Shown: positions 11,125 through 20,302, counted from the stretch's first letter. The stretch: DNA of 28,866 nt from CAVPRW01 sp046727435 [NCBI: bacterium] (GCA_046727435.1 JBKPCR010000536.1:1-28866); one strand, 5' to 3'. A program made the numbers and translations. The notes: generated from the sequence alone by a model not told the origin.

Positions 11125-11829
11125 TTACCAGTATCGTACCGGACCGACGTCTACATGTACGAAATTGGAGCTCGGATAATAGCCGACGCCCCCCCTGCGT
11201 AGCTCCATGGCGACACGCCTCACCGCATGGCTATCCCATCCGGGTATGCGAAGATCGATGGCTTTGCCATCCATGTGTAGGCTGTGTTCGGCTACGCGCC
11301 GACTCATGAAGCGAAGAAACGCATTGGTGGTGGGGGAACGATAGCCGGAAATGATGTAGAAAGGGTGAGAGCATTCTAACTCTCCACTGATGGCGTGCAG
11401 GAGGTCTAATAACTGCGGATCGATTGGCTTGATTTCATCGGTGCGGTGGTCACGGAGGACGCGGTCGACGGCGGACATCGCCTCGGGGAGATATTGTCCT
11501 CGGAACCAGTAGACGGCGTTAACACTTTCCCCGGTATGCGTGTTGTAAAGCGCGACAGCCTTTTCGGGCGTGTTGATAACCGGCTGAAAAAGATTTCTCC
11601 GAGGCCAGGTTTCGTGGGGTATGAGTTCTTGGAGAGGCTTACGGGGGGGGTGAAAGAGACTTCTTCTTGTTCTTGTTGTTCTTTTTGTTCTTATTGTTCT
11701 TGTTGTTCTTGCAACGGCTGCCTGCGGGATGAGGCTCATCCCTACGGCGAGAGCTCCCCACCCAAGGAAACGGCGGCGACTGAGTCTGTGATCGGCCAGC
11801 GACGCTTCGCGCATTGCCAATAGCTTCAT
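11125..11829 (-). CDS. YcbK/DUF882-family murein peptidase, Tat-exported
   Basis: A predicted zinc metallopeptidase of the M15-like DUF882 family; MepK (YcbK) of E. coli, from this family, cuts peptidoglycan cross-links in the periplasm. The 234 residues begin with a twin-arginine signal (SRRRFLGWGALAVG, residues 17-30) and a possible cleavage after AVA (38-40). The catalytic domain spans about 90-234: SGYRSPTTN at 161-169, SLHMDGKAID with likely zinc ligands H185 and D192, and VHVDVG with H225. It ends at the usual C terminus, GPVRYW. ATG 11829 has a GAGGGGAGAG ribosome-binding site 4-5 bases upstream. The mature N terminus (residues 41-56) is an Arg/Thr repeat from a 9-bp tandem repeat. Complete; the substrate bond is inferred from the family. 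Confidence 0.9.
   Translation of the reverse strand: MKLLAMREASLADHRLSRRRFLGWGALAVGMSLIPQAAVARTTRTIRTKRTTRTRRSLFHPPRKPLQELIPHETWPRRNLFQPVINTPEKAVALYNTHTGESVNAVYWFRGQYLPEAMSAVDRVLRDHRTDEIKPIDPQLLDLLHAISGELECSHPFYIISGYRSPTTNAFLRFMSRRVAEHSLHMDGKAIDLRIPGWDSHAVRRVAMELRRGGVGYYPSSNFVHVDVGPVRYW
11661..11711. repeat. 9-bp coding minisatellite in the YcbK-family gene
   Basis: About five imperfect copies of a 9-bp unit, read on the minus strand as AGAACAACA, AGAACAATA, AGAACAAAA, AGAACAACA and AGAACAAGA. They encode repeated R-T-x triplets. An 8-bp G/C homopolymer (11643-11650) lies just downstream in the gene. Gain or loss of units would keep the frame. Confidence 0.85.
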
Positions 11830-12169
11830 AGACTCTCCCCTCGAATGTCAAGCGTGAGCAATCGGTAGTCGACATACAACCTACACGACCGATCTCAGAA
11901 CGATCACCCCCCTTCGATTTACTGGTGTGGAAGGCTGTAAATTAGCGAGTTTCGGCCTCGCTGTCAACAGTTTATCGCAATGTGATGGGGCCACAAGAAG
12001 ATATGATGGTTCGCAGGTGGCGAGGCACTGTGACTGGATGTCACGGGTCAACGTGAATTCTTCGACTTTCCGCTTGACAAGCTTCCTGGGGATCGCTAGG
12101 GTGGCACCAGCGCCTGTCCAACACGGCGCCTAGGTCGCAAGCGATGTCAACCCTCAGAGGAAATTGAGG
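11830..12169. other. Divergent intergenic region, 340 bp
   Basis: The region separates the divergent YcbK-family and MoCF-domain genes. No gene is supportable in it. It holds the ribosome-binding sites of both genes and a candidate promoter for the plus-strand gene (separate entry). It is slightly richer in A and T than the flanking genes. Confidence 0.5.
12074..12102 (+). promoter_or_regulatory. Candidate sigma-70 promoter for the MoCF-domain gene
   Basis: A perfect -35 box TTGACA (12074-12079) is followed after 17 bp by a weak -10 box TAGGGT (12097-12102, 3 of 6 consensus). A transcript would start near 12109, about 60 bases before the ATG at 12170. Confidence 0.4.
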
Positions 12170-12898
12170 ATGGCCAAAACCGCAGGGATCGTGATCATTG
12201 GCAACGAGATTCTATCGGGCAAAGTCCAGGACGCAAACGCCGCCTACCTCCTGCGTGAGTTGCGTCTGCTGGGCGTAGATGTGAAAAAAGTCTCAGTGAT
12301 CCCCGATGAGGTCGATATCATCGCCCTGGAAGTGGCCACCTTCTCGCGTCAGTTCGATGTGGTTTTCACTTCCGGCGGCGTGGGACCGACGCACGACGAT
12401 GTCACCATCGAGGGGATCGCCAAGGCCTTTGGACATCGCGTCATTCGTCATCCTGAACTCGAACGCCTTCTGCGTAGCCGCTATGGCGGCGATCTGAACG
12501 AGGCCCGGTTGAAGCTCACGGAGGTGCCTGAGGGGGCATTGCTGATCCGCGAAGATGGCCTCTGGCTTCCCGCGGTTGCCATGGGAAATGTCTATATCTT
12601 CCCTGGGATCCCCGACCTGTTGCGGCAGAAATTCGACTCGATCAAAGAACGCTTCCGCGACCAGCCGTATTTTCTTCGTAAGGTGTACGTCAAGGAGGGT
12701 GAAGGCAAGATCGCGGCCTTTCTCCACGACCTCCTCCGAGAGTTTCCCGAGCTCATGCTCGGCTCCTATCCTGATATTCACAATCCTTCCTATAAGGTGA
12801 TGCTGACCCTGGAATCGAAAGATGAGGCATACCTCCGAACGGCTCTGGAACGCCTCCTTACGATGCTCCCAGGAGATTTCGTCCATCAGACGCACTGA
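12170..12898 (+). CDS. Molybdopterin-binding (MoCF/CinA N-terminal) domain protein
   Basis: The 242 residues form a stand-alone COG1058-type domain like the N-terminal half of CinA. Visible motifs are the IIGNEILSGKVQDAN start and the nucleotide/molybdopterin loop SGGVGPTHDD followed by VTIEGIAKAFG. The C-terminal nicotinamide-deamidase half of CinA is absent, so the protein may be a pyrophosphatase or an FAD-synthetase-like enzyme rather than a competence protein. ATG 12170 is preferred: AGAGG (12156-12160) lies 9 bases upstream. The in-frame TTG at 12164 would sit only 3 bases from it. It is convergent with ftsY, 64 bp away. The family is clear; the exact reaction is not. Confidence 0.88.
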   Translation: MAKTAGIVIIGNEILSGKVQDANAAYLLRELRLLGVDVKKVSVIPDEVDIIALEVATFSRQFDVVFTSGGVGPTHDDVTIEGIAKAFGHRVIRHPELERLLRSRYGGDLNEARLKLTEVPEGALLIREDGLWLPAVAMGNVYIFPGIPDLLRQKFDSIKERFRDQPYFLRKVYVKEGEGKIAAFLHDLLREFPELMLGSYPDIHNPSYKVMLTLESKDEAYLRTALERLLTMLPGDFVHQTH

Positions 12899-12962
12899 GA
12901 TGAATTCGCGGTCGATCCAGTACAGGAAGGTGATGGCGGAATATTAGATTGTGACGCACAAC

Positions 12963-14051
12963 CTAGTCGTCGAAAAGGGCTTCAGTAAACGCTGTGGGGT
13001 CGAAAGGCTGGAGATCAGGGAGCTTTTCGCCGACCCCGATGAGTTTAACCGGAATGTTCAGTTCATTGACGATGCTGACGACGATGCCTCCCTTGGCGGT
13101 ACCATCGAGCTTGGTCATGACGAGCCCCGTCAGTCCAAGTGTCTCATGAAATTGCTTGGCTTGCGCCACACCGTTCTGGCCGACGGTGGCATCGAGGACG
13201 AGCAGGATCTCATGCGGAGCCCCTTCGTGCTCGCGGGCGAGCACACGTTTGATCTTTTTGCACTCTTCCATGAGATTCACTTTGGTGTGGAGGCGGCCCG
13301 CAGTATCGACGATCACCACATCAACACGGCGCGCTCTGGCGGCCTGGATGGTGTCATAAACGACGGCCGCCGGGTCGGCACCTGCACCATGCTTGATCAC
13401 TTCCACACCGACGCGATCGGCCCATTCTTGGAGCTGCTCGATGGCCGCTGCCCGAAATGTGTCGGCCGCGGCTAACAAGACCTTTTTCCCTTGGTGTTTC
13501 AGCTGATAGGCCAGTTTGGCGATTGTCGTCGTTTTGCCAACCCCGTTCACTCCCACCAGCAGGATGACTGCCGGGGGTTGCGCCACTTCAGTGCACAATT
13601 CCTCGGTGCTGACATGCAGGATATCCAGAAGGCTCTGCTTCAAATGGGCTCGGATCTCTATCGGCTGGCGCAGGCGCTGCTCTGCCACCGACTGCTGAAG
13701 TTCCTGCATAATGCGCGTGGTCGTCTGCACGCCGAGATCGCTACTGATCAGCACCTCCTCCAGTTCCTCAAAGAGATCCGCATCAATTGCTTGCCTGCCG
13801 CTGAGCAGCCGGTCGATTTTCCGCAGCAATCCTTGACGTGTTTTAGTTAACCGCTCTTTCAGGAAACGCAGAAAGCCCTGCCGAGGGGAGGACGTCTCTG
13901 GCTCAGGTTCTCCGAGCACCACCTCCGCCAATTCCTCCTCCGGCACTTCCACATCATCCTCAGCGATGAGCGCCGGCTCGGTCGTCACGACTTGGGTGGG
14001 GGCGTCCTCGGAGGGCGCAGGTTGCTTACGTTCCCAAAATTTCCAGCGCAC
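12963..14051 (-). CDS. ftsY: Signal recognition particle receptor FtsY
   Basis: FtsY is the SRP-family GTPase that docks ribosome-SRP complexes at the inner membrane. From GTG 14051 the protein has 362 residues: a short acidic A-region (about 10-55), the helical N domain (about 60-150) and the G domain with [10 protein letters not shown] (167-176), DTAGR and [10 protein letters not shown], ending with the [15 protein letters not shown] block typical of the family. GTG 14051 is chosen because AGAGGA lies about 9 bases upstream; longer readings to 14120 overlap the rnc gene. It is the last gene of the yceD-to-ftsY operon, 32 bp after rnc. The N terminus MRWKFWERK is amphipathic, as expected for membrane contact. 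Confidence 0.95.
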   Translation of the reverse strand: MRWKFWERKQPAPSEDAPTQVVTTEPALIAEDDVEVPEEELAEVVLGEPEPETSSPRQGFLRFLKERLTKTRQGLLRKIDRLLSGRQAIDADLFEELEEVLISSDLGVQTTTRIMQELQQSVAEQRLRQPIEIRAHLKQSLLDILHVSTEELCTEVAQPPAVILLVGVNGVGKTTTIAKLAYQLKHQGKKVLLAAADTFRAAAIEQLQEWADRVGVEVIKHGAGADPAAVVYDTIQAARARRVDVVIVDTAGRLHTKVNLMEECKKIKRVLAREHEGAPHEILLVLDATVGQNGVAQAKQFHETLGLTGLVMTKLDGTAKGGIVVSIVNELNIPVKLIGVGEKLPDLQPFDPTAFTEALFDD

Positions 14052-14083
14052 GGCTTGCAATCCTCTATATGTGTGCAGGTTAA

Positions 14084-14857
14084 CTATTGCGGCTGAACAT
14101 TCAGACTGTTTTCGGGACAAGTCAAAGGATCGCCGCTAGAGTTCGTCAATAGCTCCGTGGTCCTGAGCGCTGCAAGCACCTTACGAGCGGCATCTTGTTC
14201 GGCCTCTTTCTTGCTTTTGCCAGCCCCAAGCCCTTGGAACTGCCGACGAATGGCGAGTTCGACCTCGAACACTTTTTCATGGTCCGGACCGCGCTCACGG
14301 ACGACGATGTATGTCGGAACACAGCCAAATTTTTCCTGGGTGTACTCTTGAAGTTCGCTCTTGTAGTCCCTATACCCCTCATGTAGGATGGTATTCAGGT
14401 CCTCCTGAAAGCACTGCAGGATCACCTGATACACATCTCCCAGCGAGCCATCGAGATAAATGGCCGCCAGCACCGCTTCAAAGGTATCAGCCAGGAGAGA
14501 AGCCTTAGCACGGCCGCCGGTCAGCTCCTCCCCGCGTCCTACGAGGAGGTAAGAGCCTAGTTCCAGGCGTCGTGCAATTTTTGCCAGGTTACCGTCGTTC
14601 ACCAGCGACGCCCGTAGCTTCGAGAGTTCACCCTCGGCAAGGCCGGCGAACTTCCCGTAGCAATAATCGCTAATCACCAATCCCAGGACGGCATCCCCCA
14701 GAAACTCGAGGCGCTCATTATGCTGGACAGGCTCGCGTTGTTCATGCACATATGACTTATGGGTTAGAGCTTGATTCAATAGCTCTAGGCGGTGAAATCG
14801 ATAACTTAACGCCCGTTCAAGCTCCACGAGCTGCTCTTTGCGTACCTGTACCAGCAT
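14084..14857 (-). CDS. rnc: Ribonuclease III
   Basis: This enzyme cleaves double-stranded RNA, notably rRNA precursors. The 257 residues comprise the RNase III domain with the signature NERLEFLGDAVL (47-58, including the metal ligand E51 and D55), the second acidic pair D124/E127 in LADTFEAVLAAIYLDG, and a C-terminal double-stranded-RNA-binding domain (about 163-235). The protein extends some 20 residues past the usual end (TTELLTNSSGD and onward). ATG 14857 has a GAGGGGAC box only 2 bases away, an unusually tight spacing, so the exact start is slightly uncertain. It lies between fabF (50 bp) and ftsY (32 bp), a common bacterial arrangement. Confidence 0.95.
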   Translation of the reverse strand: MLVQVRKEQLVELERALSYRFHRLELLNQALTHKSYVHEQREPVQHNERLEFLGDAVLGLVISDYCYGKFAGLAEGELSKLRASLVNDGNLAKIARRLELGSYLLVGRGEELTGGRAKASLLADTFEAVLAAIYLDGSLGDVYQVILQCFQEDLNTILHEGYRDYKSELQEYTQEKFGCVPTYIVVRERGPDHEKVFEVELAIRRQFQGLGAGKSKKEAEQDAARKVLAALRTTELLTNSSGDPLTCPENSLNVQPQ

Positions 14858-14907
14858 GTCCCCTCAAGTCTTTGTCGGCCACGACAACCGACACCATCAA
14901 TACCTGG

Positions 14908-16158
14908 TTAGGCGATATATTTCTTCAAGACGATGCACGCATTCGTCCCGCCGAATCCAAACGAATTCGATAGCACGTTCTCTAAATCGATGTGCCTAGC
15001 ATGATTCGGAACGTAATCTAAATCGCATTCCGGGTCGGGATGTTCATAGTTGATGGTCGGTGGAATGATGCCCTCTGAGAGTGCCAACGCGCAGAAGGCC
15101 GCCTCAACCCCCCCTGCGGCGCCGAGGAGATGTCCGGTCATCGACTTGGTTGAGCTCACCGCCAATTGATGGGCATGTTCGCCGAACACATGCTTGATCG
15201 CACTGGTTTCATGTTTATCATTATAGGGAGTCGAGGTGCCATGGGCATTGATGTAGTTGACGGCTTCCGGGGCGATCCCCGCATCCCGTAATGCCATCCG
15301 CATACAGTTGACCACGCCACGCCCTTCAGGGTCTGGAGCGGTCATGTGGTAGGCATCAGCGGTCATGCCATAGCCGGTGACTTCGGCGTAGATCTTCGCC
15401 CTTCGCGCCAAGGCAACCTCCAGTTCTTCAAGGACGACAATACCCGCCCCTTCTGCGATCACGAAGCCATCGCGCTCCACGTCAAAGGGCCGGCTGGCCT
15501 TTTGCGGAGTGTCATTGCGGCTCGAAAGCGCCTTCATGTTCGCAAAGCCAGCGATAGTCAGCGGGGTGATGGCCGATTCACTCCCGCCAGCGATCATGGC
15601 ATCGGCATCGCCGCGTTGAATGATCTTGAAAGAATCCCCAATAGCGTGCGTCCCTGCGGCACAGGCAGTGGTCACACAGGAATTCGGACCGCGGGCGCCA
15701 AAGCGCATGGAGATTTGGCCCGCCGCCAAGTTGGTAATCAGCATAGGGATAAAGAAGGGGCTGATACGGCGCTGTCCGTTTTCGAGGAGAACTGAATGGT
15801 AGCGCTCGATGGTTTGAATGCCGCCAATACCCGCCCCAACGATCACGCCGACGCGATCGGCATTTTCTTCGGTGATCTTCAACCCAGCGTCCTCGATGGC
15901 CATGGAACCCGCACTTAGGGCATATTGGATGAAGACATCCATCTTCTTGATTTCTTTGCGTTCGATGAAATCCTCTGCGTTGAAATCTTTGACCTCGCCA
16001 GCGATCTGCACAGGGGACTCCGAGGTATCGAAGGCGGTGATCCGATCGATTCCTGAAGCCCCTTTGCAAATCCCTTCCCAGGTCTTTTGAATGCCAGTGC
16101 CGAGTGGTGTAATGAGCCCCAGGCCGGTCACGACCACCCGCCGTTTCATCCACTCCAT
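14908..16158 (-). CDS. fabF: 3-oxoacyl-[ACP] synthase II
   Basis: FabF (KAS II) condenses malonyl-ACP with acyl-ACP during fatty acid elongation in the cytoplasm. The 416 residues carry the Cys-His-His triad: C166 (TTACAAGTH), H306 ([11 protein letters not shown]) and H343 ([11 protein letters not shown]). ATG 16158 is chosen for the AAAGGA box 7 bases upstream and the family-typical start [11 protein letters not shown]. It is separated from acpP by 201 bp, the longest gap in the operon, in which I see no gene or obvious promoter. With fabH absent from the cluster, FabF is the only condensing enzyme encoded here. Confidence 0.96.
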   Translation of the reverse strand: MEWMKRRVVVTGLGLITPLGTGIQKTWEGICKGASGIDRITAFDTSESPVQIAGEVKDFNAEDFIERKEIKKMDVFIQYALSAGSMAIEDAGLKITEENADRVGVIVGAGIGGIQTIERYHSVLLENGQRRISPFFIPMLITNLAAGQISMRFGARGPNSCVTTACAAGTHAIGDSFKIIQRGDADAMIAGGSESAITPLTIAGFANMKALSSRNDTPQKASRPFDVERDGFVIAEGAGIVVLEELEVALARRAKIYAEVTGYGMTADAYHMTAPDPEGRGVVNCMRMALRDAGIAPEAVNYINAHGTSTPYNDKHETSAIKHVFGEHAHQLAVSSTKSMTGHLLGAAGGVEAAFCALALSEGIIPPTINYEHPDPECDLDYVPNHARHIDLENVLSNSFGFGGTNACIVLKKYIA

Positions 16159-16359
16159 AGGCCTATCCTTTCCTGCTTGGGTCCGCGTCTTTGGCCACCG
16201 CGTCGATTGTGAGCTGCAAGACACCTGAGCCGCTACCGGCACTGCCCCACCTACACTTGCATGCCCGCAGTGAGGTCGGCATCAGAATCGCTAGGCAAAA
16301 CTATACAGCTTCGTTGGCTGCGCTGGCACCTCTGTCCTTCTCGCCCATGGTGCAGGAGA

Positions 16360-16602
16360 TTACACCTCCTTCACGTTCGCCTTGATGTAATCGATGGCAT
16401 CCTGTACCGTGCTAATCCCCTCCGCATCCTCATCGGGGATCTCGATATTAAATTCCTCTTCAAAGGCCATCACGAGTTCGACCGTATCCAGGGAATCGGC
16501 CCCCAGATCATCGATAAACGAGGCCTCTGGGGAGACTTCGTCCTCTTCGACGCCTAGTTGTTCCACAATGATATCCTTCACCCGCTGTTCGATCGATGCC
16601 AC
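16360..16602 (-). CDS. acpP: Acyl carrier protein
   Basis: This is the 80-residue carrier of growing fatty acyl chains. The phosphopantetheine attachment site is S37 in [10 protein letters not shown], within the usual acidic four-helix sequence. Start GTG 16602 ([12 protein letters not shown]) is fixed by the AAGGGAGGT box 9 bases upstream and by family length; upstream in-frame codons would extend into fabG. It sits 16 bp after fabG in the fab operon. Confidence 0.96.
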   Translation of the reverse strand: MASIEQRVKDIIVEQLGVEEDEVSPEASFIDDLGADSLDTVELVMAFEEEFNIEIPDEDAEGISTVQDAIDYIKANVKEV

Positions 16603-16618
16603 CGCGAACGTACCTCCC

Positions 16619-17362
16619 TTACATCGACAGCCCACCGTTGACCTGGATGACTTGGCCAGTGATATAGCTCGCACGTGACGAGACCAGAAAGCTGACGCAA
16701 TCGGCCACATCCTGGGGCGTTCCCCATCGGCCAAGAGGAATCTGCCGGACAAGGTCTGCCTTGGCCTGTGCCGATAGCCCCTGGGTCATCTCCGTCTCGA
16801 TAAACCCGGGAGCCACGGCGTTGACGGTGATCCCGCGGCTTGCAACCTCTCGGGCAAGAGCTTTGGTCAAGCCGATCGCGCCGGCTTTAGCCGCGGCATA
16901 ATTGACCTGCCCAGCATTGCCGATTATCCCAACGATGGAAGTCATGTTGATGATCCTCCCATAGCGCTGCCGGATCATTGGGCGAATCGCTGCCTTCGAG
17001 CAGTGATACATGCCTGAGAGATTGACCTGTAAAACCTGCTGCCAATCCTCCTCTTTCATGCGAAGCACGAGGGTATCACGAGTGACGCCTGCGTTATTAA
17101 CTAAAATATCGATTCGGCCGCGGTCGTCAAGGATTGCATCAAAGGCCCGGGCCGTCCCCAGTGCATCGGCCACATCGAAGCAGCATATGGTCGCCTCGCC
17201 GCCACTCGCTTCTATGCTGTGGTGCGTTTCTTCCGCGGCGTCCTGATGCGCGACGTAATTGACGATCACATGAGCCTGCATCGCCGCCAGCGTTTGCGCG
17301 ATGGCGCGACCGATCCCCCGCGAACCTCCGGTCACCACGGCGACCTGGCCTGCCAGCTCCAT
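16619..17362 (-). CDS. fabG: 3-oxoacyl-[ACP] reductase
   Basis: FabG reduces 3-ketoacyl-ACP with NADPH in fatty acid elongation. The 247-residue short-chain dehydrogenase has the cofactor loop TGGSRGIG (11-18), NNAG (89-92), and the catalytic Ser-Tyr-Lys as S142, Y155 and K159 in NYAAAKAG. It ends VNGGLSM, close to the standard FabG end. It lies 9 bp after fabD and 16 bp before acpP, so the three genes are clearly cotranscribed. Confidence 0.96.
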   Translation of the reverse strand: MELAGQVAVVTGGSRGIGRAIAQTLAAMQAHVIVNYVAHQDAAEETHHSIEASGGEATICCFDVADALGTARAFDAILDDRGRIDILVNNAGVTRDTLVLRMKEEDWQQVLQVNLSGMYHCSKAAIRPMIRQRYGRIINMTSIVGIIGNAGQVNYAAAKAGAIGLTKALAREVASRGITVNAVAPGFIETEMTQGLSAQAKADLVRQIPLGRWGTPQDVADCVSFLVSSRASYITGQVIQVNGGLSM

Positions 17363-17371
17363 GGCCTGCCC

Positions 17372-18286
17372 TCACGCGGCGTCGAGAAGAACATTGAGCT
17401 CGATGACTTTGACTTGGCGGTCGATGCGCCGCATGAGCACCGAGAGCACTTTTCCCGGTCCAACCTCGACGACGGATTCTACCCCCATTTGTATCAAGGC
17501 TTGTACCGATTCTTGCCAGCGGACTGGAGCGGTCACCTGATCGACTAGGAGTTTCGACACCCGCACCTTCGACCCAAAGGGTTTGGCTTCCACATTGGAG
17601 ATCACGGGCACCTGCATATCGGAGAAGGTCATATTGGACAGTTCAGGTTGCAAATGTTCGGCCGCGGGCGCCATCAGCGCGCTATGAAAGGGCGCGCTCA
17701 CCGGCAATTCCATGACTTTCATGGCGCCCTGTTCCAAGCATCGGGCCATGGCCCGGCGCACTGCCCCAGCGTGCCCGGAGATGACGATTTGCCCTGGGCA
17801 ATTGTAATTGGCCGGTTGCACCACCCCTTCGTCGATGACTTCCACACAGGCCAGCTCCACCTGTGTGCTGTCCAGGCCGAGGATAGCGGCCATCGCCCCA
17901 ACGCCCACCGGGACCGCCTCCTGCATGAAGCAACCGCGCCGATGCACCACTCGGACGGCATCAGCAAACGGCATGGCACCGGAGGCCACTAAAGCTGAGT
18001 ATTCACCCAAGCTGTGCCCGGCCACCGCCACCGGTGTGATGCCGCGGGCACGCAGCAGCTCGCAGGCGATGACGCTGTGTACAAGGATGGCTGGCTGGGC
18101 GTTGGCGGTCAACTGCAGCTTTTCAGCCGGACCGCTGAAGCACACTTTGGCCAGATCGAAACCAAGGATCTCATTCGCCTCGCGAAAACGTTCGCGTGCC
18201 AACAACTCCCGTTCGTAGAGATCGTGTGCCATCCCGACGAACTGTGAGCCTTGCCCCGGGAAGAGAAATGCCATCCGTTGCGGCAT
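17372..18286 (-). CDS. fabD: Malonyl-CoA:ACP transacylase
   Basis: FabD loads malonyl groups from CoA onto ACP. The 304 residues hold GQGSQ (11-15), the nucleophile S92 in GHSLGEY and its partner H201 in APFHSALM. ATG 18286 is chosen because AAGGAG lies 6 bases upstream; the TTG at 18289 is a less likely start. The gene follows plsX after 81 bp. In many bacteria fabH occupies that position, and it is missing here. The C terminus (KVIELNVLLDAA) is ordinary. Confidence 0.96.
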   Translation of the reverse strand: MPQRMAFLFPGQGSQFVGMAHDLYERELLARERFREANEILGFDLAKVCFSGPAEKLQLTANAQPAILVHSVIACELLRARGITPVAVAGHSLGEYSALVASGAMPFADAVRVVHRRGCFMQEAVPVGVGAMAAILGLDSTQVELACVEVIDEGVVQPANYNCPGQIVISGHAGAVRRAMARCLEQGAMKVMELPVSAPFHSALMAPAAEHLQPELSNMTFSDMQVPVISNVEAKPFGSKVRVSKLLVDQVTAPVRWQESVQALIQMGVESVVEVGPGKVLSVLMRRIDRQVKVIELNVLLDAA

Positions 18287-18320
18287 CAACAGCTCCTTAC
18301 TACCTCATCTTCAAGACAAG

Positions 18321-18336
18321 CCAATCGCGCGATTGG
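18321..18336. promoter_or_regulatory. Perfect 16-bp palindrome between plsX and fabD
   Basis: CCAATCGCGCGATTGG is an uninterrupted 16-bp palindrome, 35 bp upstream of the fabD start and downstream of a TTGACA (18362-18357, minus strand). No good -10 box follows that TTGACA. The site may be an operator or a short hairpin that tunes the second half of the operon; its function is unproven. Confidence 0.4.
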
Positions 18337-18367
18337 ATGCATCGTAGGCGCGGTGGTGTCAATTGAT

Positions 18368-19471
18368 TTATGCAGACTCTTCAGGTTCGGGATCATCCCG
18401 CTCACGTGAAAATGGGATCGATCCCCGGATGTGCCGCCACAGGCTCAGTTTCTGAGGATTAAGCTGCTGAATATCGCCGTTGGCCGCAAGATCCTCCTGG
18501 ATATGGGTATTGACATGATGGGTGAGTAATCGCTCCGCCAGCCCGATGGCATTCTTGATTGCTTTGGCCGACGAGGCGCCGTGGGCGATGATGCAGGTGC
18601 CATTCACCCCAAGTAATGGGGCGCCCCCGTACTCGGCGTAATCCATCTTGTGTTTGAGGTGCGCTAGGGAGGGTTTCAGGAGCAGATACCCCAGCTTGCT
18701 GCGGGCATCACGCGTAAACGCCTCTTTCAGGAAACTTTCGATCATCTCTGCGAAGCTTTCGCTGATCTTCAGGGCGATATTCCCGATGAATCCATCGCAG
18801 ACGATCACATCCGCAAAACCACGATAAACCGCCTTCGCCTCCACGTTGCCGACGAAGTTCAGCGAGCTTTTGCGCAGCAGTTGGCAGGCCTCTTTGGTGG
18901 TCTCGTTGCCCTTGTTGTCCTCTTCACCGATGCTCAGCATGCCAACCCGCGGACGTTCGCGTTGGAGCACATGTGTAGCATAGCCGCTGCCCATGATGCC
19001 AAACTGATAGAGATGAGTGGGTTTGCAGTCGACATTTGCCCCAGCGTCGATCAGGATCGCATGGCCTCGCATGGTGGGCAGCAGTGTCGCGATGGCCGGA
19101 CGATCGAGGCCGGGGAGCGTTTTTAGGATGAGTGTGGCGGCCAACAAGGTCGCGCCAGTATGACCCGCCGAGATCACGGCATCGGCTTCGTGAGCACGCA
19201 CCATCTCCATGGCAACGCGAATCGAGGCTGACTTCTTCTTGCGAAAGGCGGCTACCGGTGACTCCTCCATGGCAATGAACTGGGGGGCGTGACGGATCTC
19301 GAATGGTAAATCCCCACTGCTGTATTCCTTCATCTCCGCCGTCAGAAGATGTTCATCACCGACGAGGATGATGTCACTGCCAGATTCAGCTGCGGCGAGC
19401 AGGGCACCTTGGATAAGTGGTCCGGGGCCCCTGTCGCCTCCCATCGCATCAATCGCAATTTTCCAAGCCAT
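18368..19471 (-). CDS. plsX: Phosphate acyltransferase PlsX
   Basis: PlsX makes acyl-phosphate from acyl-ACP, the donor used by PlsY for phosphatidic acid synthesis; it is a peripheral membrane protein. The 367 residues start with the family's IAIDAMGGDRGPGPLIQGA block, and include SAGHTGA, LIDAGANVDCKP and the VCDGFIGNIALK segment. The last 30 or so residues after the AERLL helix form a charged tail (SLWRHIRGS, then FSRERDDPEPEESA) longer than in many homologues. It lies 46 bp after rpmF and 81 bp before fabD. Confidence 0.96.
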   Translation of the reverse strand: MAWKIAIDAMGGDRGPGPLIQGALLAAAESGSDIILVGDEHLLTAEMKEYSSGDLPFEIRHAPQFIAMEESPVAAFRKKKSASIRVAMEMVRAHEADAVISAGHTGATLLAATLILKTLPGLDRPAIATLLPTMRGHAILIDAGANVDCKPTHLYQFGIMGSGYATHVLQRERPRVGMLSIGEEDNKGNETTKEACQLLRKSSLNFVGNVEAKAVYRGFADVIVCDGFIGNIALKISESFAEMIESFLKEAFTRDARSKLGYLLLKPSLAHLKHKMDYAEYGGAPLLGVNGTCIIAHGASSAKAIKNAIGLAERLLTHHVNTHIQEDLAANGDIQQLNPQKLSLWRHIRGSIPFSRERDDPEPEESA

Positions 19472-19517
19472 GGCACCGCCTTCCCCTGAAACCCCGTTGG
19501 CCAGGAATCCGATGCCG

Positions 19518-19697
19518 CTATTCGTTGGCTTCCAGTACTTGGTGATCTTTGTAGTAACCGCAATTGGGACAAATGCGATGAGGGAATTTTGCTTCTTGGC
19601 AGCGCGGGCAGAGCGCCATCCCCCGCAAGGCGAGCTTCCAGTGAGTCCGACGTTTATCGCGGCGCGACTTCGAGGTCTTTCGCTTCGGAACTGGCAT
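19518..19697 (-). CDS. rpmF: 50S ribosomal protein L32
   Basis: This 59-residue protein starts MPVPKRKTSKSRRDKRRTHW, the standard L32 N terminus. It carries a complete four-cysteine zinc ribbon, CPRC (30-33) and CPNC (43-46), so it is the zinc-binding form. ATG 19697 has a GAGGAG box 6 bases upstream. It sits between yceD (19 bp) and plsX (46 bp), the conserved order linking ribosome and lipid synthesis. Confidence 0.97.
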   Translation of the reverse strand: MPVPKRKTSKSRRDKRRTHWKLALRGMALCPRCQEAKFPHRICPNCGYYKDHQVLEANE

Positions 19698-19716
19698 CAG
19701 TCACTCCTCGCCTCTC

Positions 19717-20244
19717 TTACGAGAAGCGCAAACCTTTCAACGGCTCGAACGGAGAGCCCAGCTTTTCCTCGGCACACTGGCAACTAATCGTGTTTCGATT
19801 GACACCGCAGGAGGGACATAGGCCCTTGCATCCGACCATACAGTGTGGCTGCAGAGGGATTGAGAAAAAGAGCTTATCGCGTACCATCTCGGTGATGTCA
19901 ATCACCGGCTCAGCATATGCGTAGACATCAATCTCACTTTGCTCAAGCTCTTTTGTTCGCTCGGATGAGCTCGCCTGCACCGGCAGGTATACTGCATCTA
20001 AAGCGACGCTCAAAGGCTGCTCAAACTCCTCGGCACAGCGACTGCAGGTGAGGTGCACGGCGGAACGCAGGCCCCCCTGGACGATCACCTCTTGATCGAC
20101 TTTATAGAACTGGCATTCGATCTCGACGAGCTGAGTCACGCTAAGCTCGGTATCGACGATTCCCAGAGCGCTCCCTGTACTGGTGAAGTGCTGGGAGATA
20201 CCCTCGTGCGGGATGGCGGACAGCTCTATGATGAGCCGCGGCAT
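19717..20244 (-). CDS. yceD: DUF177/YceD family protein
   Basis: YceD proteins are small conserved partners of L32 and have been linked to 23S rRNA accumulation. The 175 residues contain the paired cysteines typical of the family: CSRC near the middle (residues about 68-71) and CKGLCPSCG followed by CQC near the C terminus. ATG 20244 has an AAGGG box 10 bases upstream. It is the first gene of the long minus-strand operon, directly downstream of a consensus promoter. Confidence 0.92.
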   Translation of the reverse strand: MPRLIIELSAIPHEGISQHFTSTGSALGIVDTELSVTQLVEIECQFYKVDQEVIVQGGLRSAVHLTCSRCAEEFEQPLSVALDAVYLPVQASSSERTKELEQSEIDVYAYAEPVIDITEMVRDKLFFSIPLQPHCMVGCKGLCPSCGVNRNTISCQCAEEKLGSPFEPLKGLRFS

Positions 20245-20302
20245 GACGATTCACCCTTCAAACACGTATCTTTGGACACCAGGGCAGCATCAAAGTGCGA
20301 CC

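Noticed and set aside
11661-11711. CRISPR-like repeat array
   Set aside because: The units are 9 bp, contiguous, without spacers and lie inside a coding frame.
18333-18362. Promoter from TTGACA before fabD
   Set aside because: At 17 or 18 bp spacing the -10 hexamer is CATCCA or ATCCAA, too poor to call; kept only as context for the palindrome.
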